Assembly: GCA_035537095.1 (NCBI GenBank)
Contig: DATLMV010000216.1
Coordinates: 1 to 23,569, forward strand
From: DASWNP01 sp035537095
Lineage (GTDB): Bacteria > Acidobacteriota > Blastocatellia > Pyrinomonadales > Pyrinomonadaceae
Direction: 5' to 3'
Length of the DNA: 23,569 bases
The position numbers and the translations under genes were made by a program. This document shows positions 13,833 to 20,919 of this stretch, one piece after another (position 1 is the stretch's first letter; each line of letters opens with the position of its first letter). The notes beneath the pieces were generated by a model. That model made no database searches and was not told the DNA's origin. It worked only from the letters and a program-made list of their open reading frames with translations.

Positions 13833-16108
13833 TTAATTTTTTTCGTGATGGTGCGGCGGCGTTGCCGGACGGGGGTTCTGGAAGGGAGCAGGCTCTTATG
13901 ACGGTTTTTGAGCATGACGTTGAGGGATTCGTGATGCTTGAGTCCGAGCAGGCGTGAGGCTTGGGTGACACTGCCGCGACCGTCTTTGAGCGCGCGCTGG
14001 ATAAAGAGCGACTCGAAGGCCAGCACCTCTTCAAAGAGATTGAATCCGTCCCAAGGGTCTGCGGCGCTGCCCTTGCCGGTCTGCCGGAGCAGCAGGAGTT
14101 CGAGCGCGTCGGCGTTGATGCGTTCTCCGTCTTCGGCCAGAAGCATCGCGCGCTCGACGAGCATCCGCAACTCGCGCCCGTTGCCCTTGAGCGGCATGCA
14201 AGCGAGCGCGTCCAGACTCTCCTGCGCGAATCCGACGCGTCGCCCCGTGCGCGCCTGCGCTCTGGCGATGAAGTGGCGGGCGAGCGGTTGGATGTCGCCC
14301 CGCCTTTCGCGCAGAGCGGGAATCTCGACGGCGAAAGCTTGCAGACGATAAAAGAGGTCGGCGCGGAAGCGACCGTCGGCGGCCAACTCCATGAGTTCGG
14401 ATGAGGTCGCGCAGATGACGCGCACTTCGACGCGTTCCGCTGCGGTCGAACCGGCGGGCCGAACCTCGCCGTGCTCGATGAGATGCAGGAGTCTGGTCTG
14501 ATTGTCGGGGCTGAGCGCGGAGACTTCTTCGAGAAAGAGCGTGCCGCGTGCGGCCTCGCGCGCCGCGCCCTGACGTTCACCATGCGCGCCCGTCCCGCCG
14601 CTCTCGCGCCGCCCGAACAACTCCGACTCCGCCGCCGTCTCGCGCAGCTTCGCGCAGTTGACGGCGACGAACGCGCCCTCCGCGCCGCTCCACAGATGAA
14701 CCAGACGCGCCAGCGTCTCCTTGCCCGTGCCCGTCTCGCCGCAGACAAGCATGTGAACCTTGTTGACCGCGAACCGCTTCGCCAGACGCAGCACGGAAGC
14801 CGTCCGCTCTTCGGCGTGCACGTATTCGAGCGCGCTCGTTTCGCCGACATCTGCGGCGGCGCGCGAGGCATGCGCGTTCATCGCGGCGCGCGCGCAGGCG
14901 CGCAGGCGCGCGAGGTCTGCGGCGTCCTGTGTCTGTTTGAGCAGTTCGTCAGCGCGTTGATAAGCGTCGAAGAGTTCCGGCTCGGAGAGACGTTCGGCGT
15001 GCACTTCCAGAAGCGTCAGGGCGGCGCGTCCCGCCTCCTGTTTTGAACCCGCCTGTTCGCCGACATCAACGGCGCGCCGGAGCGTGTTTTGCGAAAGACG
15101 CACGTCGCCGAGTGCCGCCTGCACGCGCGCCTGCGTCGTCAACGCCTCGACGAGCAAGCCGCATTCGCCGCCCTGTTCGAGCGTGTGGACGGAGGAACGA
15201 ATCGTCTTCTCCGCTTCCAGCGGTTCGCCCTTCGCCAGCAACAGACGCGCGCGCGTTTCGTCAACCTGCGCGGCCAGACCCTTATCCTTCAAGCTTGCGA
15301 AGAGACGACGCGCGCGGTCGAGATGCGTCTGCGCGTCGTCGTAGCGTTCGAGTTCGAGCAGCAGGTTGCCGAGATTGTTCTCGTCGGATGCGCTGTAGCG
15401 CGTGTGTCCTGCCTGCTCGAAATGGAAGATGGCGGCGGTGTATTCGAGAATCGCGCGGTCGAAGTAGGCGGGACGATTTTCGTCCTTCCCGAGTTGGTAG
15501 AAGGCGATTGCCATCTGGCCGTGAAAGCGACCTCTCAGGGCGTGGTCTTGAATCGCGTCGAAGAGCGGCGCGCCGTCCGTCAGCAGACGGAGCGTGTCGT
15601 TGAAGCGGCCCGAAGAGTTTTCGACGAGCGTGCGGCGCAGGAGTGCTTTGGCTTGCAGTTCGACGTCGCGCTCGTCGAGCGAAGGATAGGACTGCTCCAT
15701 CAAGACGCGCGCCTCTTCGAGCGCGCCCTCGCGCCAGTAGCAGACGCCGAGTTCGCTCTGCGCGGCGGCGGCGCGCGTCGTCCGCCCGAGCGACTCGAAG
15801 CGCGTGATACTTTCGCTGATGAGGTCTTTGGCCGCTTCCTGCGCGGCTTCGATCTGATTGGCGCTGCCGAGATAGCCGGAGAGCGTTCCGGCGCGCAGCA
15901 ACACCTCGGCGCGCGTCTCCTCGTCGAAGCCTTCGAGACGGGGCCGGACGCCGACGCCCTGCCACAACTCGCCCAACGCCTCGCGCGCCGCTTCGTACTG
16001 CCCACGATGTTCCAGTTCGCCCGCGACCTGACAGCGCAGGCGCGCGCGCTCCTGCACGCTTAATCGAGTGTCTTCTATCTGTTGCAGGAGTGTTTCTGCT
16101 AAGCTCAT
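13799..16108 (-). CDS. TPR-containing AAA+ regulator of the sigma-54 activator type, key motifs degenerate
   Basis: A 769-residue cytoplasmic regulator. Residues about 5-410 are helical TPR-like repeats (for example ENNLGNLLLELERYDDAQTHLDRA), probably the sensor. An AAA+ domain follows at about 430-665: Walker A GETGTGKET (457-465), arginine-finger region RFRADLFYRL, LRERRGDI and GNGREL. The loop normally reading GAFTGA is ESGGTGA, and Walker B reads LFLEEV rather than LFLDE. A Fis-like HTH at about 705-740 (VTQASRLLGLKHHESLNVML) ends in a basic tail. It may therefore bind DNA but act without normal sigma-54 remodelling. ATG 16108 is preferred (AAAGGT 9 bases upstream, normal N-terminus); the frame is open to 16153. 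The last residues KAESNRDGQDR are encoded by repeat DNA. It is divergent from a secreted peptide gene. Confidence 0.88.
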   Translation of the reverse strand: MSLAETLLQQIEDTRLSVQERARLRCQVAGELEHRGQYEAAREALGELWQGVGVRPRLEGFDEETRAEVLLRAGTLSGYLGSANQIEAAQEAAKDLISESITRFESLGRTTRAAAAQSELGVCYWREGALEEARVLMEQSYPSLDERDVELQAKALLRRTLVENSSGRFNDTLRLLTDGAPLFDAIQDHALRGRFHGQMAIAFYQLGKDENRPAYFDRAILEYTAAIFHFEQAGHTRYSASDENNLGNLLLELERYDDAQTHLDRARRLFASLKDKGLAAQVDETRARLLLAKGEPLEAEKTIRSSVHTLEQGGECGLLVEALTTQARVQAALGDVRLSQNTLRRAVDVGEQAGSKQEAGRAALTLLEVHAERLSEPELFDAYQRADELLKQTQDAADLARLRACARAAMNAHASRAAADVGETSALEYVHAEERTASVLRLAKRFAVNKVHMLVCGETGTGKETLARLVHLWSGAEGAFVAVNCAKLRETAAESELFGRRESGGTGAHGERQGAAREAARGTLFLEEVSALSPDNQTRLLHLIEHGEVRPAGSTAAERVEVRVICATSSELMELAADGRFRADLFYRLQAFAVEIPALRERRGDIQPLARHFIARAQARTGRRVGFAQESLDALACMPLKGNGRELRMLVERAMLLAEDGERINADALELLLLRQTGKGSAADPWDGFNLFEEVLAFESLFIQRALKDGRGSVTQASRLLGLKHHESLNVMLKNRHKSLLPSRTPVRQRRRTITKKIKAESNRDGQDR

Positions 16109-16131
16109 GTGAGGATTACCTTTCGTCTTGA

Positions 16132-16149
16132 TTGCAACTATACTTGCAA
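16132..16149. promoter_or_regulatory. Paired TTGCAA sites in the divergent promoter region
   Basis: TTGCAA occurs at 16132-16137 and 16144-16149, with centres 12 bases apart. Because TTGCAA is itself a palindrome, the pair is both a direct and an inverted repeat. It lies 24-41 bases upstream of the regulator start and about 90 bases upstream of the peptide gene. An operator for the regulator is a reasonable guess; TATACT at 16139-16144 overlaps it and could be a -10 element. Confidence 0.35.
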
Positions 16150-16235
16150 GCATGTAAAAAATACGTCTTGGCCGGAAGAAAGTGCGGTTTTAACCAGCTA
16201 AGTTGTCCCATTAAATTTATCCAAAAGGAAAAAAG

Positions 16236-16514
16236 ATGAGAAATTTTGGTCTTTTCTGCCGGCAATGTGTGTTCGCCCTCGCCCTCGTAATAACGTTCGC
16301 CTCTTCGACCTTGCCCGGGGTTATTCAGCATCCGGGCGACGCGCCGCCACCGGTCGCACCGACGCCGACGCCCGTGCCGCCCGAAGGATTTTCGCCTATC
16401 GGGTCGCCCGGAGTCCCACCTGCGGAAAACTCGGAGAACAATGATTCTCTGACTCTCGACGCAACGACGCAACTCATTATAAACATGCTTCAAAGCACGC
16501 TGCTGCTCTTTTAA
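16236..16514 (+). CDS. Small secreted proline-rich peptide
   Basis: A 92-residue protein. The first ~30 residues form a signal peptide (CVFALALVITFASSTLPG core). Residues 32-62 are rich in Pro, Ala and Gly (GDAPPPVAPTPTPVPPEG), then come a polar Asn/Ser/Glu stretch and a hydrophobic C-terminus, TTQLIINMLQSTLLLF. AAAAGGA about 7 bases before ATG 16236 is a good ribosome site. It is divergent from the TPR-AAA+ regulator with 127 bases between the two start codons, suggesting regulation by it. I do not assign a family. From memory, short exported proteins ending in a similar LxxLLQS-like hydrophobic tail occur beside such regulators in Blastocatellia. It could be a surface peptide or an export-processed signal. 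Confidence 0.7.
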   Translation: MRNFGLFCRQCVFALALVITFASSTLPGVIQHPGDAPPPVAPTPTPVPPEGFSPIGSPGVPPAENSENNDSLTLDATTQLIINMLQSTLLLF

Positions 16515-16850
16515 AAGAAGGGAGAGACAGGCGGTTTCTGCTGATTTGTACGGGCCGCGTGTGGCCGCACGCGCGGAACGCCCTTCGTGTGTCCGCATCT
16601 AAATATACAACATCTGCGCGCAGGTTTAATAAAATTTCCGTGCGCTAGATAACCTTACGTGAACAGGCGCGCGCGTGGATGTCTGGCTCGCGAAAGCCGG
16701 ACGGCCCCCGTGCAAAGGAAAGCTCTGTCTGTGATGTCCCGGAACCGGCAGGAGAAGAATACTCTCGGCGGGAATCGAGACCGGCGGATACGCGCATCGT
16801 GTGCAGGAGCTTTTGCGCTGTCGGCCCGTCTGTGCGAAAATCCGCTGCAC
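16515..16850. other. 336-base gap before tRNA-Arg, no gene supported
   Basis: Apart from a 6-base stem CGCGTG / CACGCG (16556-16573) without a T-run, which is too weak to call a terminator, and the tRNA promoter at the right end, I see nothing. Open frames here read into the tRNA and are artefacts. Confidence 0.55.
16813..16841 (+). promoter_or_regulatory. Candidate promoter of tRNA-Arg
   Basis: TTGCGC (16813-16818) and GAAAAT (16836-16841) are 17 bases apart. They match the consensus at 3 and 4 of 6 positions and would start transcription just before the mature tRNA at 16851. Position is the main support. Confidence 0.4.
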
Positions 16851-16926
16851 GCGCCTGTAGCTCAGTGGATAGAGCACCTGTCTCCGGAACAGGGGGCCGC
16901 AAGTTCGATCCTTGCCAGGCGCACCA
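16851..16926 (+). tRNA. tRNA-Arg (anticodon CCG), CCA encoded
   Basis: A full cloverleaf: acceptor GCGCCTG with CAGGCGC, D arm GCTCAGTGGATAGAGC, anticodon arm CCTGT-CTCCGGA-ACAGG with anticodon CCG, T arm GCAAG-TTCGATC-CTTGC, discriminator A at 16923. The 3' CCA is encoded at 16924-16926, unlike the tRNA-Lys in this window. It reads CGG codons, which suits a GC-rich genome. Confidence 0.97.
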
Positions 16927-17414
16927 ACCTCTCAAACTCTCCCCGCACGCCGCACTCGCCGGAAATCTTTGGCACGCCGGGCGCTCCTAACTTTATCCGA
17001 AGCAGGAGACGCGCGCTCCGTCATTTGAACGCGCGCCGGAGAGTTGAGCGCGTGCGCCGGAGTCTCGCGGGCGCGGGGTAAAATAGCATAGCTCTCCGCG
17101 CGCATTCCAGCCGGACGGGCGTGCGGCTTGACTCCTTTGTCGCTTCCACGTAAATCTTCGGGCAAGGTGGCGAAGCGAGTGAAAGCACGCGCGAGGATGG
17201 TCGAGGATATTTGTCCATGCTGTTTGTGCATCGAGATTAGGAACAAGTTCGTTTGAGTTTATCGTTTCGTCCATTCGAGCGCGGAGCCGTTGACGACACG
17301 CGCGCCGGATACGCTCGCTCGGTATCTCCGTCTCTTCTGCGGGGCAAAAACAGAAAATCGGATAAGGATGTCGCTTGCCCTGCGTTCGCGTGGCTTTCCT
17401 GATGAGGTGAAAAT
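16927..17414. other. 488-base gap upstream of the amidohydrolase gene, no gene supported
   Basis: TTGACT (17128-17133) and TAAATC (17151-17156) with a 17-base spacer form a weak candidate promoter, which would leave a leader of about 255 bases. TAAAAT at 17079-17084 is a good -10 match without a -35. A near-duplicate GCGCGCCGGAG / GCGTGCGCCGGAG occurs at 17031-17063. No open frame here has a ribosome site or recognisable product. Confidence 0.5.
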
Positions 17415-20400
17415 GTGTTGCGGAAACTGCCTGTCATTTTTTTAGTTCTTTCCATCGCCATCAACGCGCAAGGCTTGTCCCTGCAAGACCCGCGCAACGA
17501 AGATGAGGCATCCAGTCGTCAAACGCCGATTGCGCCCCCCACAATCTCCGCGCAAGCTCAAGCGCAAGACCCGCCGAATAAAGACAAGCAGTTGCAGGAC
17601 GAGAAGAAGCGCGTCGAGCAGTTGCAGGAGGCTCTGAACAAGCCGGAGGCGTGGAGCGTGGAGGCCGAGCACGGGCCCGCGACGACGGTCGAGTTCGACA
17701 CGGACGAAGGCACTTGGATGAGTTGCGACGTGTCGCCCGACGGCCAGTCAATCGTCTTCGACCTGCTCGGCGACATCTACCGGATGCCCATCGCGGGCGG
17801 GCGCGCGGAGTTGCTCTCGGGCGGCGTCTCTTGGGAAGTGCAGCCGCGCTACAGCCCCGACGGGAAACTCATCTCGTTCACCTCCGACCGCGATGGCGGC
17901 GACAACATCTGGCTGATGGACGCCGACGGCAAGAACCGCCGACAGATGACGAAGGAGACGCTGCGCCTCGTCAACAACGCGGAGTGGACGCCGGACGGTC
18001 AGTACTTGGTCGTCCGCAAACATTTCGTTGACCAACGCTCGCTCGGCGCGGGCGAGATTTGGATGTATCACGTCTCGGGCGGCAAGGGCGTGCAGTTGAC
18101 GGAGCGGCCCAACTGGACGGCGAACATCGGCGAGCCGGTCGTTGACCCGAAGGGACAGTTCGTCTATTTCGTCGCCAGCGGCGCGTTCGACTACAACAAG
18201 AACGTCTACGACAACATCTACTGGATCGAGCGATACGATTTGGCGAAGGGGCGGCGCGCGGTCTTCGTCAGGAGCGCGGGCGGCGCGGTGCGCCCGCAGG
18301 TTTCGCCGGACGGAAAATATCTCTCGTTCATCCGCCGCGTCGGTTTGAAGTCGGTGCTTTTCCTGCGTGAAATCGAATCGGGACGCGAGTGGCCGATTTA
18401 CGACAACCTGACGCACGACCAGCAGGAGACTTGGGCGATTTTCGGAACCTACCCCGGCTACTCTTGGACGCCCGACGCGAAATCTATCGTCATCTACGCG
18501 CGGGGCAAACTGATGCGCGTCGGCGTCGAGAGCAAGCAGGCGGCGTTGATTCCTTTCACGGCCCACGTCGCGCAGCGCGTCACGGAGGCCGTCCGCTTCG
18601 CGCAGCGCGTCGCGCCCGAACGCGAGCAGGCGCGGCTCCTGCGTTGGGCCGAGAGAAGCGGCGAGCGCATCGTCTACAGCGCGCTCGGCAAGCTCTATCT
18701 GAAGGACGGCGCGAGCGCGCCGCGCCGTCTCTTTCCCGATTCGACCCAACTCGAATACGCGCCGAACTTCAGCGCCGACGGCTCGCGGATTACCTACGTC
18801 ACATGGACGGACGCGGAGAAGGGCGCGGTCTGGATTGCCAACTCCGACGGCACGAACGCCGTCAAAATCACGACGACCGCAGACCAGTATGCCAACCCGG
18901 TCTTCTCGCCCGACGGGCAGAAGGTCGCGTATCTCAAGGGGCGCGGCAGCATCTATCACGAGGAGGATTTGGCGAGCGAGTCAACCTTCGAGATTCATTA
19001 CTGGGACGGGCAAAAGCACTCTTACGTGATGGACTTGCAGAGCCGGGGGCCGAACGCGCGAATGCCCATCCTCAGTTTCGGCCCGCAGAGCGAGCGCATC
19101 TTCTTTCTCGAAGCGGGCGGCGGCCCACCGCCTGCGCCGACCGAACCCGCGCGTTTCATCAACTACCTGAGCAGCGTCAAACTCACGGGCGACGACGTGA
19201 AACGACACATCGAGGCGAGTTTCTCTTCCGAGATCGTGCCCTCGCCCGATCACAAGTGGATTGCCTTCAAAGAACTGCACAAGCTCTACGTCGCGCCGTT
19301 TCCGATGACGGGCAGAACCTTGAAGTTGAGCGCGGTGGAGACGACCGTCCCCGTCAAACAACTGACGATGCAGACGGGCGGCGCGTGGCTCGCGTGGGCT
19401 CCCGACAGCAAGTCGGTTCAATGGACGCGCGGCGAGAACTTCTACGAACAGACGCTTGACAACGTCCTCCGTCCGCTCGCCAAAGACGAGAAAGCGCCCG
19501 AGCCGCGCGCCACGAAAATCGGTTTCGACTTCGACACGGCCCGCCCGCGCGGTCTCGTCGCTCTGACCAACGCGCGGCTCATCACGATGCGCGGCGAAGA
19601 GGTCGTCGAGCGCGGGACGATACTCGTCGAGGACAATCGCATCAAGGCCGTCGGCGCGCGCGTCAACGTCCCGGCGAATGCGCGGCGGATTGACATGGCG
19701 GGCAAGACCATCATGCCGGGCCTCGTAGATGTGCACGCGCACATGAGCTACGACACGCTCGACATCATCCCCGAAAAACAATGGCCCTACTGGGCCAACC
19801 TCGCCTACGGCGTGACGACGACGCACGACCCTTCGGCGGCGACGCAGACCGTCTTCGCGCAGAGCGAGATGGTCAAGGCCGGAGCGATGGTCGGCCCGCG
19901 CGTCTTCTCGACCGGATACGTCCTCTACGGCGCGGAGAACGCCGAGAAGGCCGTCGTCAATTCCTACGCCGACGCCCGCGCGCATCTCGAACGACTCAAA
20001 GCGGTCGGCGCGTTCTCCGTCAAGAGCTACAACCAGCCGCGCCGCGACCAACGCCAGCGCATCATCCGCGCCGCGCGCGACCTCGAAATGATGGTCGTCC
20101 CCGAAGGCGGCTCGACCTACTTCTTCAACATGACGCACATCCTCGACGGCCACACCGGCATCGAGCACGCCATCCCCGTCGCGCCGCTCTACAAGGACGC
20201 GCTGACGCTGCTCGCCCGAAGCCGGACGGGCTACACGCCGACGCTCATCGTCGGCTTCGGCGGCCTCTGGGGCGAGAACTACTGGTATCAGCACACCGAT
20301 GTCTTCAAGAACGAAAAACTCCTGCGCTTCACGCCGCGCCGCATCATTGACGCGCGCGCGCGCCGTCGCTTGCTCGCGCCCGAAGACGATTTCTATCACT

Positions 20401-20789
20401 TCGAGTTGGCGAAGACGACGCGGGATGTCGTGCGCGCCGGAGGCCGCGCGCAACTCGGCGCGCACGGTCAGTTGCAAGGACTCGGCGCGCATTGGGAACT
20501 CTGGATGCTGCAACAAGGGGGCTTGACTCCCCTCGAAGCCATCCGCGCGGGCACGCTCGACGGCGCGCGCTATCTCGGCTTAGATAAAGAACTCGGCTCG
20601 CTCGAAGCCGGAAAACTGGCCGACCTGATGGTCTTGGAAAAAAATCCGCTGGATAACATCCGCAACTCCGAGAGCATCACCCACGTGATGATCAACGGCA
20701 CGCTCTACGACACACGCAACATGGACGAAATCTACCCGCAGGCCAAACCGCGCATGAAGTTCTTCTGGGAACGTGGGGAACAGAACTAG
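17415..20789 (+). CDS. Secreted TolB-like beta-propeller / amidohydrolase fusion
   Basis: A 1124-residue protein. A signal peptide (about 1-19, IFLVLSIAINAQG) and a charged helical stretch (52-78) lead into PD40/TolB-like propeller repeats at about 95-690, seen as repeated SPDG motifs (VSPDGQSIVF, YSPDGKLISF, VSPDGKYLSF, FSPDGQKVAY). An amidohydrolase domain follows at about 715-1098: metal-binding HAH (774-776) in VDVHAHMS, Lys870 in SVKSYN, His918 in GIEHAIP, and GSLEAGKLADLMVL as the closing beta-sandwich strand. Where related enzymes have GTD, this one has GAHGQ. It probably hydrolyses peptides or amides outside the cytoplasm, with the propeller aiding substrate choice. The start is GTG 17415 with GAGGTGA about 4 bases upstream; an overlapping ATG at 17413 is out of frame and opens only 10 codons. 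Confidence 0.9.
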   Translation: MLRKLPVIFLVLSIAINAQGLSLQDPRNEDEASSRQTPIAPPTISAQAQAQDPPNKDKQLQDEKKRVEQLQEALNKPEAWSVEAEHGPATTVEFDTDEGTWMSCDVSPDGQSIVFDLLGDIYRMPIAGGRAELLSGGVSWEVQPRYSPDGKLISFTSDRDGGDNIWLMDADGKNRRQMTKETLRLVNNAEWTPDGQYLVVRKHFVDQRSLGAGEIWMYHVSGGKGVQLTERPNWTANIGEPVVDPKGQFVYFVASGAFDYNKNVYDNIYWIERYDLAKGRRAVFVRSAGGAVRPQVSPDGKYLSFIRRVGLKSVLFLREIESGREWPIYDNLTHDQQETWAIFGTYPGYSWTPDAKSIVIYARGKLMRVGVESKQAALIPFTAHVAQRVTEAVRFAQRVAPEREQARLLRWAERSGERIVYSALGKLYLKDGASAPRRLFPDSTQLEYAPNFSADGSRITYVTWTDAEKGAVWIANSDGTNAVKITTTADQYANPVFSPDGQKVAYLKGRGSIYHEEDLASESTFEIHYWDGQKHSYVMDLQSRGPNARMPILSFGPQSERIFFLEAGGGPPPAPTEPARFINYLSSVKLTGDDVKRHIEASFSSEIVPSPDHKWIAFKELHKLYVAPFPMTGRTLKLSAVETTVPVKQLTMQTGGAWLAWAPDSKSVQWTRGENFYEQTLDNVLRPLAKDEKAPEPRATKIGFDFDTARPRGLVALTNARLITMRGEEVVERGTILVEDNRIKAVGARVNVPANARRIDMAGKTIMPGLVDVHAHMSYDTLDIIPEKQWPYWANLAYGVTTTHDPSAATQTVFAQSEMVKAGAMVGPRVFSTGYVLYGAENAEKAVVNSYADARAHLERLKAVGAFSVKSYNQPRRDQRQRIIRAARDLEMMVVPEGGSTYFFNMTHILDGHTGIEHAIPVAPLYKDALTLLARSRTGYTPTLIVGFGGLWGENYWYQHTDVFKNEKLLRFTPRRIIDARARRRLLAPEDDFYHFELAKTTRDVVRAGGRAQLGAHGQLQGLGAHWELWMLQQGGLTPLEAIRAGTLDGARYLGLDKELGSLEAGKLADLMVLEKNPLDNIRNSESITHVMINGTLYDTRNMDEIYPQAKPRMKFFWERGEQN

Positions 20790-20868
20790 AGCGGATTCCA
20801 GAGGGGGGAGTCAAGAGACCGCTTCTCAATCGGCCCGCGTGGGGCTGTGGGTCTCTCTGTGAGGGTTT

Positions 20869-20902
20869 GCGAACAGGGAGTGAGCGGGCACTCCCTGTTC
20901 GC
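20869..20902. terminator. Hairpin terminator between convergent genes
   Basis: A perfect 14-base stem GCGAACAGGGAGTG (20869-20882) with CACTCCCTGTTCGC (20889-20902) and a 6-base loop lies 80 bases after the amidohydrolase stop and 18 bases after the stop of the minus-strand gene. The plus side has only GTTTAAAG after the stem, so the T-run is short. It could serve both genes. Confidence 0.75.
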
Positions 20903-20919
20903 GTTTAAAGGCAGTCGTG

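Noticed and set aside
15089..16063. 324-codon plus-strand frame over the regulator TPR region
   Set aside because: Antisense shadow of a well-supported TPR/AAA+ gene.
16170..16185. Sigma-54 promoter-like TTGGCC...TGCGG upstream of the peptide gene
   Set aside because: The GG and GC doublets are 12 (or 8) bases apart instead of 10, so the spacing is wrong for a -24/-12 promoter.
16645..16935. 96-codon minus-strand frame with WQGSNLRPPVPETGALS
   Set aside because: Well-known artefact of translating antisense to tRNA-Arg.
18981..20516. 511-codon minus-strand frame over the amidohydrolase
   Set aside because: Long only because stop codons are rare antisense to GC-rich codons; composition is Arg/Asp/Val-rich without domains.
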